Assembly (NCBI GenBank): GCA_030280995.1
Contig: JASXTE010000011.1
Span: forward strand, 4,360,501 to 4,424,500
DNA: 64,000 bases
Direction: 5' to 3'
Source: Hemileia vastatrix
Taxonomy: Eukaryota; Basidiomycota; Pucciniomycetes; Pucciniales; Zaghouaniaceae
Shown here: positions 1-10,135 of the stretch, in pieces
Layout of the letters: every line of letters starts with the position of its first letter
How positions within the stretch are numbered: the first letter of the stretch is position 1
Notes under the pieces: generated by a model
The model's input: only the letters and a program-made list of their open reading frames with translations
What the model was told of the DNA's origin: nothing
Databases searched by the model: none
Position numbers and translations under genes: made by a program

Positions 1-117
1 TGTTCATCCCTGATTGTATGGTTCCTTTGTCAATAGCTCAATGTGTGTTCAATCTGTGGTGAATTTGAGTCCAAGGTTGCGGACTTGCTAACAAGTCCGC
101 CCCCCGTATTGCGCGGT
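1..117. other. Unrelated sequence at the window edge with a 9-bp hairpin
   Basis: Homology to the family H Myb-like gene breaks off near base 117, and this edge does not resemble the matching part of copies 2 and 3. It is locally GC-rich and holds an inverted repeat at 79-100 (arms gcggacttg and caagtccgc, loop ctaa). It may be another insertion or a rearrangement point. No gene is visible. Confidence 0.4.
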
Positions 118-1656
118 GATTTAATTTCCACACCAGATTTATTAGCTTTAACACATTCTATCAAGAAATCTTTCTTTTTGGAATTTTCTTCATGATCAAG
201 CTTATATTTCATCTGTCCCATGATGTTTTGATGCTCAAGTGTTTTCTCCTCTTTCTTTGATTTTAAAACACTTATAGATAACTCACATTTATTCTCCTCC
301 AAGTCTTGTGCCCTATCATCCTTCCATAAAGAAAGTTTGTACTTCCTCTCCTTTAAGATTTGTGTCCTATCATTTTTCCATGAAGAGAGTTTGAACTTTT
401 TCTCTTCCAAAATATACCCTGTCATACCTCCTTAAAGAGAGCTTGTATTTTTGCTTTTCAAACTTTAGAGTCACTTTATAAACTTCCACTTGTTCTAGAG
501 TGATAAGAAATATTAACAAAAAGTAGAAGAAAAGTAGAGTAAAGTATTAAGAGGTTTGGTATCACTTACAAGCATCTCATTTCTCCAAAAATTCTTTAAT
601 AGAAGAAAAAGAGGTTTGAGATAAAGTATCATTTTTTCTTCTTCTTTGAGAATGGAAATTCAGACTACTTGAAGCACTTTGCTTTTTGTTCAAGGTCTTA
701 TTTTCCTCCTCATCCTTTTCACTGGATTCTGACTCAGTTGATTGTGTCCCCTAGTTAGTTCTTCAGCCTATTTATAAATAATAAAATGTAAATAAAAAAA
801 GAATTGGTAAGATAAAAGAAAAAAAACATACTTGAGTTAGATCAGGTTGGTTTAGATAGCCACAAGGATCTATTGAAAAGATATCTTGATTTGTGGAAGC
901 TAAATGAGGGGAGGCTTGAGTAGAGGAAGAAGGAAAAAGATTTCTTTCAACATCATGTTTGGAGATAGAATCTTCACCATCCAACAGTTTTGCAGGATTA
1001 AAATCAGCTTGATCTCCAAAAATAGAATCCATCTCTTAAAAGTAAGGACATAAATAATCAAGTTTGCTGTCTATGGATTAGATGCCCTTACTGATATTGA
1101 GGTCCGTAATACCAAAACTAGTAGAAGATGAAAGAGTCTTTGCCTTCTTGTACTTGGCTCAATAATGCTTGAAGCGTTCAGACATCTGTTTTGGTAAAAG
1201 ATCTATCCTTCCCTTTGTCTAATTCTGTAATTTGTTGGCCATTAGAATATAACCATTAAATTTTGATGCAGGGGGCCATCCTACTTTAGTCGCATACTCA
1301 GTACCAAAACAAGAATCACTGTTAGAATTAGTTTTTAGCCAGTTGATAAGAATGAGATGATCATCTTTTTTTTGAAAGATTTTGGATTTCTCAGAAGAGC
1401 GGGGGAAAGAGGGAGTAGTGGTATTTGAAGAACAGCTGGGTGATGGCTGCCTTTGAGAAGATCTATGATGACAAGGCGTGTTAAGATAATTAAAGATGAA
1501 AAGGAGCAGAAAAAAGCAGATGAGATAGCAATATGACAAGGAGAAGAAACAAGCAGATGAGAGAGTTAGATGAAAAGGAGCAGAATCAAATAGATAAAAC
1601 GGGGAAAAATTCTGAGCAGATAGAATGAACAGGATGGGATGGGAATGGGAGTGCAC
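118..1656 (-). pseudogene. Myb/SANT-like gene of family H, copy 1 (broken)
   Basis: The sequence matches the copy 3 gene at 23353-24752. The start codon that should lie at 1477-1479 reads ACG instead of ATG. Exon 1 encodes a Ser/Thr/Pro-rich N terminus and then a trihelix/Myb-like stretch containing KKDDHLILINWLK and DSCFGTEYATKVG, broken by stops after LQN and inside the helix-rich part. An intron of 64 nt (768-831, GTATGT donor, TAG acceptor) precedes an acidic exon. The last exon carries the coiled-coil repeats KYKLSLWKDDRAQDLEE and ends in VKANKS, where homology stops. The probable role in an intact element is DNA binding at the transposon ends, by analogy with the Myb-like second protein of PIF/Harbinger elements. 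Confidence 0.65.
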
Positions 1657-1917
1657 AGAAAGGTAGAAGGAATGTCCAGAGAGTAGTCAAAGATGTGGTT
1701 ATGGCAGAAGTTTGTGCAACATGTGGTTATGGCCAAATGTTGTCCAAGATGTGGTTATGAAAAATTGACTAGAAAAATGACGGATAAGAGGTGAAAATTG
1801 ACATGTAAAGTGTCTAATATCCTAATTATTAGCAAAAATAAATGAGGAATATAATTGGGGTATAGGGATTTTTATCTGCAATTAAATTAATTGAGGATCC
1901 CTAAACATTTATACCCC

Positions 1918-2166
1918 TTATTATGTGTACAGTGGCCTGAAAGAAATTTTCACCCGGTGTATGCATAATCCAGGTTATTTGCCTTTTTTTTTTACTTCCT
2001 TACACCACCACCATTGCTACTCACGCCTCAAGATCATACTAATTTTATGATTTACCTTTCACATTTTGGTAATTTGTCTTTCTTTCTCTTTTCTTTCCAA
2101 ACCAACTCATTAATCTCTTATCCAATATTTACCTTTTTTTCTGCTTTTCACTCAAACTACGACAGG
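1918..2166. other. Short AT-rich spacer, no gene
   Basis: This lies between the end of family H copy 1 and the first base of the Copia-1 LTR. It holds T-rich runs and nothing coding that I can support. Its last five bases (ACAGG, 2162-2166) recur at 7289-7293 on the other side of Copia-1. Confidence 0.4.
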
Positions 2167-2520
2167 TGTTGGAATTACATGACAGTACTTTCACGCATCA
2201 CCTAAAATGACCAACCACTATATCAAATTTAAATAAATTCAAATACTGTATTAATCCAAGTAGATCACCATGTTCCCCTTCTAGATAGTGATGTAACAAG
2301 ATACTTGTATAATTTTATAATAGATTATGTAATATGCCGTATAGATTGAATATATAAACACTATGTAGTACCACACTCTATTCCCATCCAATCTTTACAA
2401 CATATTTCATTACTGAATTTTTTCACTTGTCTTTTCTATTTCTCTACACTTGTCTCTCAATCACCCTCCCATACTCTCAACTGTGACATATACAACTCAA
2501 CGGGGATAATCATTGGGACA
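2167..2520 (+). repeat. 5' LTR of Copia-1
   Basis: A 354-bp direct repeat of 6937-7291. It begins TGTTGGAATTACATGAC and ends ATCATTGGGACA. A TATATAAAC motif near 2350 could serve as the promoter. By eye the two copies differ at many scattered sites, so the insertion is not recent. Confidence 0.88.
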
Positions 2521-2664
2521 GGTGATTATCAATTACAAGTTGTTGTCGGAATGTTTAGTAACTAGTTCACTAACACTCTATTATATCTAAAAGGTGATTA
2601 TCAATAACAAGTTGTTGTCAGCGTGTTTAGTAACTGGTACACTAACACTCTATTACATCTAAAA
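2521..2664 (+). repeat. Two 72-bp tandem repeats in the Copia-1 leader
   Basis: Units at 2521-2592 and 2593-2664 both start GGTGATTATCAAT and end ATCTAAAA. They follow the 5' LTR directly, where the primer-binding site is expected. Similar units recur at 7349-7420, 7593-7664 and 7665-7736 behind other LTR pieces, so the duplication belongs to the retrotransposon family and not to this insertion alone. Confidence 0.85.
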
Positions 2665-2699
2665 GTTTGGATTAATAGATTAAAAGTCTGATAAGTTTA

Positions 2700-3640
2700 T
2701 GTCAGACTCTGACAAAGGTATTGAAAACACACTCATACCTGAAGGACCTGTATTGAACTGTAACTAATCCAATCCTCAGAATATAACAGCCTTTGACACA
2801 CTCAAAACCTCTCATGTATCACAAAATCCTAGATGAACCAACAAACCCTTAATATCAGAAATCCTTGTACATTACAATCCAAAAATTTCTGAGACTACAG
2901 ATTAAAAAGCCCCCAAACTCCCCATTCTTGATAGTGGGAATGTTTTGCTATGGAAGAAGTCAATTGAGTTCTACTTCATATCACTGGGGCTGAAAAAACA
3001 TATTATGGTCAGGGGAAAACCTATCAATGTCACTGAGTACAAGTGGTAAAAAGTCAAGGCCAAAGTAAAATTTCATCTTATGGGAACTGTGAAGATCCAG
3101 GATGCACTATGGGTTTCCAACACCAATGTTTCCTATACAGATATTCAGACCCTCCTTAGCCAATATGGACAAGGAAATGATGCTGTTGTCACAAGCCTCC
3201 TCAAGAAAGCTTCCTTCCTTATCTGGGATGGATCTTCTTCTCTCTGAGAACACCTCAACAAATTCAAGGAGATAGAAACGCTCATCAAAAAAAATATTGC
3301 ATCAGACCCAGAATTCACCATATCTGACTGACTCCTAAAAATCTTCCTACTCAATGGACTTGAACACAAGTCAATTATTGGTATCACCCAGGGTCTCTTT
3401 AGCAACATAAGGTGCATAACCCTCAAAGCTGTATATGATGAGCTCCATGCTGAAGCCATCAGATGTGAAATGGATAACTCAACAAGTCCAATTGCCTACA
3501 AAACCGAGGGAAAAAGGAAAAATAATACAAAATAAAAGAACTCACCAAAACCCTCCAATTCTAACTCCAATTCCTCCTCAAGAACACCAAAACTCAGTCT
3601 TGGCCACACTGGCCATCACAATGACCTTTGAATAACTCAA
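2700..3640 (+). pseudogene. gag of Copia-1 (broken)
   Basis: Conceptual translation gives a copia-type gag: IQDALWVSNTNVSYTDIQ, then a stretch with LNKFKEIETLIKK and LLNGLEHKSIIG, as in the UBN2/gag-polypeptide family of copia elements. Stops interrupt it near 3050, 3246 and 3330. A decayed zinc knuckle (GHTGHHND) lies near 3600. The product would form the virus-like particle and bind RNA. It lies directly upstream of the protease in the usual copia order. Confidence 0.7.
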
Positions 3641-6600
3641 CTCATGGAAAAGGTAAAAAATCTTGAAACAAGCAGTGCAAAGGTAGCTAAACCTGAAGTC
3701 AAAACATCTTCAATTGCATCCACAGATGAGGACTCAGCCTACATGGCTCAAGATCTAAAAAAGATCTCTTTTGTTCTGGACTCTGGTGCCAGTGCACACG
3801 TGGTCAAAAAACTTACCTTATTTCAAACATTCAAGCCTTAATCACACCTTGAAAAACACATACTTCTGGATCTCAAGTACTTGAAGCCAGCCACAGAGGA
3901 GACTTGAAGCTCACTCAGGGAATTACCCTCAATAATGTTATTTTTGTCAAAAACCTATTGAGAAATCTCATATCTGTCACACAATTGAGTAATGTGGGAT
4001 TTCAAATCCATTTCAATCCAAAAAAAGTTATTATCTATGGCCCCAACAGCAAGATTATTGCTATGGTTGATAGAGAAAACTTGCAGGAACTACTCTGGTA
4101 TGTTCCCTTGACTCATTGATTATCTGCAATTTCATCAGCTGAATCTGATCTATTATCATGGAATCATTGTTTAGGACATCCAAATAAGAAGTCTCTACTA
4201 TTACTGCTTAAAGATTGAAATATAAATGTACATATTCAAGACTTCAACTGTAAATCATGCTCACAGGGAAAAATTACAAAAAATCCTTTCTTGTCCAGTT
4301 TTCCTATATCTGATATTCCCCTATTTCTAATTCACTCCAATGTCATCGGTCCTATTAATCTGCCAACCATAGGCAATTGCCAATATATCCTAACCTTCAT
4401 CAATGACTGCTCCAGATACTCAACCATATACCTAATGAAGAACAAATCAGAAACGTTTCTTCACTTTAAAAATTACAAAAATCAGGTTGAAAATCTTCTG
4501 GAACAAAAAATAAAATTTTTAAAGTGTGACAAAGATGGAGAATACTCATCATATGAGTTTAAAAAATTCCTTCTTGACAACGGTATAACCCCCAAACAAG
4601 CACTGGCTTGAACACCTCAACACAATTCAGTAGCAGGGCAATTCAACAGGACACTTACTGAACAAACTGTAACCCTGTTAGTTGATTCCTCTGCTCCTTC
4701 TGAAGGATGGGGTGAATGCACTTATTATGCATTATAAACCATCAATCTCACTCCTCACACAAAAATTAAAATTTTCATCAATCCTTATAGTTTCTGGCAC
4801 AGCTTTATACCTGGAAATTCTGGCTACAATCAACCAAATTATCACTTTCTCAAACAATTTGGTTCTCTTGAAATTTGTCACATTGACAAGGATTTTGTAA
4901 CATTGACAAATAAAACCAATTCTCAAAGCTTGATCCAAAAGGTGAAAAACTCGCCATAGTAGGTTATGAAAGTAATTCTTGCGCCTATCAACTATATGAC
5001 TCATATAAAAAAATCATCATTTCAAGAAATGTCAACGTACTCAAAAACAAAAACTAGTTCACAACCAAAAACCACCTTGCCAAAAATTTCACACTACTAC
5101 TCCCCTTTGTCACCCAAACATCCCACCTTAACTATACCATCACCACCTATCCTACCAATTTAACCAACCACATGAACAAGCACTAACGATAATATCAAAA
5201 CGATTTGTGTCGTCATGAAACGTCACACACCCGAACCTAACTTACCAACCACTGAATCAGATAATGAGGAACAGGGGGCTTTCCCACCCACCAGTTCCTC
5301 TGATGAATCCCAGTCTTCACATGGTTGACCCACAGGAATTGGACGACCTCCTGACTTCTATGGTTTCAACACAGCTTGTCCAGATAGCTCTCTGTCATAC
5401 TCAAAAGCCATGAATGGTATTTATGGAAAAAAATGGAAACTGGCTGTACAGGAAGAATTTGGATCCTTGTGTGATCACAATGTAGGTGAACTAGTTTCAC
5501 AAAATCCTGAAATGAAAGTTATCAGCAGAATGTGGCACTTGGTTAAGCAATGTGATGATCTCAGAAATGTCATTCACTACAAAGCCAGATGGGTTGTGCT
5601 TGGAAATCACCAATGACAAGGCATCAACTATTGTGAAAAATATGCATCAGTTGGGCGCACTGAGACTTTCAGAATACTTATCTCCATTGCAGCAGCACAT
5701 AACTGTCACATCTGTCAATTTGATATCTCAACAGCATTCCTTCATTGCCTTATGACGGATAATGTATATGTCACTCAGGTTAAGGGCTTTAGGATAGACA
5801 AAATTAAGGTCTGGAAACTCAATAAGTCACTTTAAGGTACTTGTCAAGCACCCAGACAATGGAAAGAGAAGTTCTAATCTACCCTCTCTGATTTAAAATT
5901 TCATGAATCAGATGGGGACAAGCAACTCTTCATCTAAAAAGAAGAAGACAGTCTCATCTTTCTTCACCTCCATGTTGATGATGGTATTTTTTTCTCTGAC
6001 TCTAAAAACCTACTCTTTACATTTCACAAAAATCTCAAAAAACACTATTGAGTCAAATGGAATAATTCCCCCTTGTATCACCTAGGAATCTGCACCAACA
6101 TTTCCTCCTCCTCCATTTTTCTCACTTAAGAAGCATACATGCAATCATTGGCAACTTGCTTCAATATGAGTGGCTGTAAATGACTATCCACTCCTCTTCC
6201 CATTGGCACAAAACTCCTTGATCACACAACAGCTGAGTCAGAAGAAGGCCAAAGCAAACTGTACCAGCAACTCATAGGCTGCCTAAACTACCTAGCAGTT
6301 TCAACATGTCCAGACATCTGCCATTCTCTAAACTCACTTTCAAAATACAACTCCAATGACTCCATCACTCACTGGAACATTGCCAAAAAACTCCTACAAT
6401 ATGTCATTACCAATGATGAGATTGGTATTGAATATCCACTATCAAATTCCAACCTTCATCTCACCAGTTACTGTGATTCAGATTATGCCAACTGTACAAA
6501 AACTAGGCAATATGTCTCAGGCTATGTGATCCTACTCAATGGTGGCCCCATTATCTGGCAAAGTTGATGACAGAAACTAGTTGTGGTATCAGTATTGGAA

Positions 6601-6920
6601 GCCAAATATGTCTCAGCATGTGAACTCACAAAAACGGTACTCTTGCTTAAAATTGTCTTTCAATTGCTCGGTGAATCTCTCCCAATTCCTATCATCTTCT
6701 GTGAAAACAGTGGTGCAATTTTCCTTTCAAAAGAATCCCAAATTGACGAGCATTCAAAGCACATTGACATATGATACCGTTTTCTCAGACAACAGGTAAA
6801 GCTAAACAATATATCTCTTCAGTATGTATCAACACAGGACATGCTTGACAATATGTTTACTAAGAAAAAACTAAAACCAAGTTTTAAAGAAAACCGTCAT
6901 CTTATTGGCCTTCATGATGC
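3641..6920 (+). pseudogene. pol of Copia-1: protease, integrase, RT, RNase H (broken)
   Basis: Domains in order: aspartic protease with DSGAS near 3778; the gag-pre-integrase region with H..H and C..C ligands (LSWNHCLGHPNKKSL, CKSCSQGK); and an integrase core in which the first catalytic Asp is Asn (HSNVIGP, codon at 4339-4341), followed by CDKDGEYSS and HNSVAGQFNRT. Reverse transcriptase starts near 5400 with KARWVVLGNHQ, FDISTAFLH and an intact VDD (HLHVDDGIFF); RNase H with YCDSDYAN lies near 6470, and the C-terminal ADIFTK-like motif reads LDNMFTKK. There are at least eight stops and shifts between frames near 3850, 5900 and 6580. It is a dead polyprotein of usual length. Confidence 0.85.
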
Positions 6921-6936
6921 ACAAAGCAGGGGGGGG

Positions 6937-7291
6937 TGTTGGAATAACATGACAGTACTTTCCTGAATCACCTAAAATGACCAACCACTATATCAAATTC
7001 AAATAAATTCAAATACTGTATTAATCCAAGTAGATCACCATGTTCCCCTTCTAGATAGTGATGTTATGAGATACTTGTATAGTTGTATAATAGATTATTT
7101 AATATGCCATATAGATTGAACATATAAACCCTATGTAGTACCATTCTCTATTCCCATCCAATCTTTACAACATATTTCATTACTGACTTGTTTTGACTTG
7201 TATTTTATAATTCTCTACAATTGTATCTCAATAAATCTACCATACACTAAACCATTACATATACAACTCAACTTGGATAATCACTGGGACA
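6937..7291 (+). repeat. 3' LTR of Copia-1
   Basis: Direct repeat of 2167-2520, preceded by a G-rich polypurine tract (6924-6936). It ends in CACTGGGACA. Confidence 0.88.
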
Positions 7292-7736
7292 GGTACTTGT
7301 TTCTCAATATGTTACTATATAGTACAATTTGACTATCACCCACCATTAGGTGATTATCAATTACAAGTTGTTTTCAGCATGTTTAGTAACTGTTACACTA
7401 ACACTCTATTATATCTAAAAGGTGTATACTCATACTTCTCTTTATAATGCAATTGAATCCAATCTTTACAACATATTTCATCACTGACTTGTTTTCACTT
7501 GTCTTTTCTATTTCTCTACACTTGTATCTCAATAACCCTACCATGCACTAAACTGTGACATATACAACTCAACTTGGATAATCACTGGGACAGGTGATTA
7601 TCAATTACAAGTTGTTGTAAGCATGTTTAGTAACTGGTACACTAACAATCTATTATATCTAAAAGGTGATTATAAATTAAAAGTTGTTGTCAGTGTGTTT
7701 AGTAACTGGTACACTAACACTCTATTATATCTAAAA
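7292..7736 (+). mobile_element. LTR and leader remnant of a second Copia-1-type element
   Basis: One 72-bp leader unit lies at 7349-7420. The 3' part of a Copia-1-like LTR follows (about 7458-7592, ending GGGACA), then two more 72-bp leader units (7593-7664 and 7665-7736). LTR end plus leader is the start of an element, so this is a truncated or recombined relative abutting Copia-1. Confidence 0.75.
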
Positions 7737-8443
7737 GGTTGGATCAATAACAGGGTCATCAGCTCCCAAACAACATCTCATCCATGAAATGAGGATCACA
7801 ATAGTTGAACCATCTACATACTATTCCAATTAATACACAATCTGTGCTCCTGGCGCAATCCAATCACATTATTCAAGCCTTGTTGCAAACACATTAAAAC
7901 ACCTCAAAAATATAGTTTTGCCCATTTATCACCCAATGATACTTCTTGCTATTTTTAATACCTTCAAATAGGCTTGAAATAGATTTTACGACCATATTTT
8001 GGAAACTTGATTGCATCTTTGCTTTCAAAGGTGCAAGTTTCCAGGGAAGCAAACAGTGAAGCTACATCTTGGTGCTGCTTTTTTTGATCAATTTTTTCCA
8101 CTTTTCACCAATCTTTTTTGCTCAATGCTCATACCAACCCCACCCCTTTCATTAAAGAAAAGTATAGACTTGTCAGCTTGCTTGTTGTTGATTTCAAGAA
8201 TGATGTTTTTTCAAAAAATGTAATCTTTCTACAAATTGGTGTCTTGCTGAGTTTATTTTGTGATGGTCCTATTCTACATGATTGTATGAGCTAGAAATGT
8301 ACAAGCTCATGTCTGTAGAGTGAATATTAAGGGATTTATGAGGAAAAAAAAACAGTTGGAAATTATTGTCCAGCCACTGTACATGTATTTACATTAACAA
8401 AGACTATATGCTAGCTGTATTTAAGCCTTTGACTCTTACTAAT
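7737..8443. other. No gene recognised; target DNA left of Copia-2
   Basis: The stretch continues from the leader remnant (TTGGATCAATAACAGG) into AT-rich DNA with no coding signal that I trust. Its last bases (CTAAT, 8439-8443) are the target duplication of Copia-2, so it was once continuous with 13716 onward. Confidence 0.5.
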
Positions 8444-8576
8444 TGTCATAGAATACTCAACTGTGCCACAGTACCACTTAAACTTGTATATAAACTTAAC
8501 CCCTAAGTAATGAAAAGAGAATAGGTGCATTACCTAAAACTAACATTCCCTAAGTCTTTCCTGTAGCATCACAACA
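8444..8576 (+). repeat. 5' LTR of Copia-2
   Basis: A 133-bp LTR, unusually short for the class. TGTATATAAAC near 8484 is a possible TATA element. It pairs with 13578-13710. Confidence 0.92.
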
Positions 8577-8589
8577 GGTTATGGGCTCC
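8577..8589 (+). promoter_or_regulatory. Primer-binding site matching the initiator tRNA-Met anticodon arm
   Basis: GGTTATGGGCTCC follows the LTR with no gap. Its complement, GGAGCCCATAACC, resembles the anticodon stem-loop of eukaryotic initiator tRNA-Met (CCCATAACC around anticodon CAU). Drosophila copia is known to prime from an internally cut initiator tRNA-Met, and this site has the same form. Confidence 0.75.
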
Positions 8590-8888
8590 TAGTGTGCTTT
8601 TCTTCTCAAAAAAATTATCTTTTTTCTTTCAAAATTCCAGACAAACATTTGGCCTTGTCAGTCTTGAACATCACAAACTAGATCAGGCTTTGTTAACCCT
8701 TTTTCTTTCTCCTTGCTTCCCAATTGTTTCCTTTTTCTCTCCTTTATTTTTTTCCTTTTCTTTCTTCTTCTCTCTCACTCTTTAAACTAACCTCTTGCTT
8801 TTCTCTGCATTTTTTTCTTTCTCCTCCTTTCTACAATTGTTCTTCTTTTCTCTGCTCTTCTTTCCCTTCCTTTCCTGATTGATAAGGT

Positions 8889-8909
8889 CAGTGTCTTGGC
8901 GAGACACTG
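8889..8909 (+). other. Hairpin in the Copia-2 leader
   Basis: The inverted repeat CAGTGTCT / AGACACTG has a 5-base loop and lies between the primer site and gag. Leader RNAs of retroelements often fold for dimerisation or packaging; that role here is only a guess. Confidence 0.4.
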
Positions 8910-9026
8910 AAGTGTTAGTGTGGATGCACACTTACTCAAAAAAATCTTTCTCCTCAATTCTTTTATCTTCTTCTTCTTTTACTTATTACATTCTGTCTTA
9001 ATTAATTAAAAAAAAAGTAAAAGAAC

Positions 9027-10100
9027 ATGTCATTGAACCCAAAACATCAAACGGTGGACAACACTCCAACTTCTAATCCATGTGAACACCTGCCAAACAT
9101 CCCCTCTACATCCAGCACTCAACCTGGATCCTCCACACCATCACAAAAAATTACCTTGCAACAAGATCCTCCTAATTCAGCACAATTGTCCCCACCTCTT
9201 CCTCTTCTATGGAATCTTCAATCATGGGACAGGGAGGAAAGAAAACATTACAACCAAAAACTTGTCAGTGTTAAGGCTGAACTCAAGACATGGAAGAACA
9301 TCCTACAAACTGATGGTTCCAGCTTCCATTCCTGGATCTAAGATTTCTGCATAATACTAGATGAATATGTCAAAGATTTCCAATTCCTTCTCCAAGACTT
9401 GTAAAACACAGTATCCATGTGTGAAAATTTTCTCAGGCCATAGTATTAAACTCAGTTGCTCCAGAAATCAAGCCACAACTCATTGATATTTTTCCAATCT
9501 CTGCTGTTTACCAAGAACTAGACGCATGCTTCCACATCTCTTCCAAAGCATTTCTACTGAATGCCTGGGAATGCTTTTCAAGTCTATCTCTGAAAGACTT
9601 CAGTGATCCATCAACTCTACTGGCTTGATTCGAAGAATGTGTCAAAAAGTTCAAGAGTCATGGCCCTGAAATAAATGAAGACACCATCTTGGGTATACTA
9701 CTCTAACAGGAAATGAAGAGTAATCTGATGTATTATGATAAATTTCTAAAAGGTCAGGAACTCAGCCTTAAGGTTTCTGGTGAGTTTCCCTCATATAATG
9801 AACTTCAACACATGATTTCCATTGTATGGGAATGAAAGAATTTGTACAAAGACCTCAGGTCAAACTCTTCCCCACCAATGATGTCTCCCAACTTGTTGAC
9901 CGCTCAAACAGCCACTGTAACTAATGAGCTAAAAACCCCAATCTCTTCCACCATGAACCCAGAAGCAAACACAGAAATACTTCCCCTATTTTAGAGCTGC
10001 AACTGTGCAGATCATCTACAAGCTAATTGTAGATGACCCCCTTCTTTTGGTCTACCACAGAGACCACAGATGCCTCCTCCCATTCCACCTGGTTAAGTAT
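9027..10100 (+). pseudogene. gag of Copia-2 (broken)
   Basis: Translation opens at 9027 with a Ser/Thr/Pro-rich N terminus and then NLQSWDREERKHYNQKL and a helical stretch typical of copia gag. Stops from 9340 onward and frame changes destroy the rest. A decayed zinc-knuckle motif (SCNCADHLQANC) is readable near 10000. The intact protein would be the particle-forming gag. Confidence 0.65.
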
Positions 10101-10135
10101 ACAAAGCATTCTATCCAGTACTAGTACCAATTACC

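Larger units (their letters stand above)
1..1917 (-). mobile_element. PIF/Harbinger-like element family H, copy 1, truncated
   Basis: The right edge ends in ATACCCC at 1911-1917, the inverted terminus shared by all copies of this family in the window, with TAATA-type bases just outside. Reading leftwards on the minus strand, the subterminal AT-rich block, the upstream 'TTTTTCATAACCACATCTTGG'-type repeats and the Myb-like gene follow in the same order as in copies 2 and 3. The element is lost at about base 117, so its dioxygenase and transposase, if present, would lie outside the window. Bases 1856-1917 form a roughly 62-bp imperfect palindrome that starts and ends with the GGGGTATA motif. Confidence 0.7.
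2167..7291 (+). mobile_element. Ty1/copia retrotransposon Copia-1, degraded
   Basis: Two direct LTRs (2167-2520 and 6937-7291) begin TGTTGGAAT and end GGGACA. Between them lie gag, protease, integrase, reverse transcriptase and RNase H in Ty1/copia order on the plus strand. A purine tract, aaagcaggggggg, directly precedes the 3' LTR. ACAGG occurs at 2162-2166 and 7289-7293 and may be the target duplication; that reading puts the LTR end at TGGG rather than at the canonical CA, so it is uncertain. The coding part has many in-frame stops and at least two frame changes. Confidence 0.88.
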
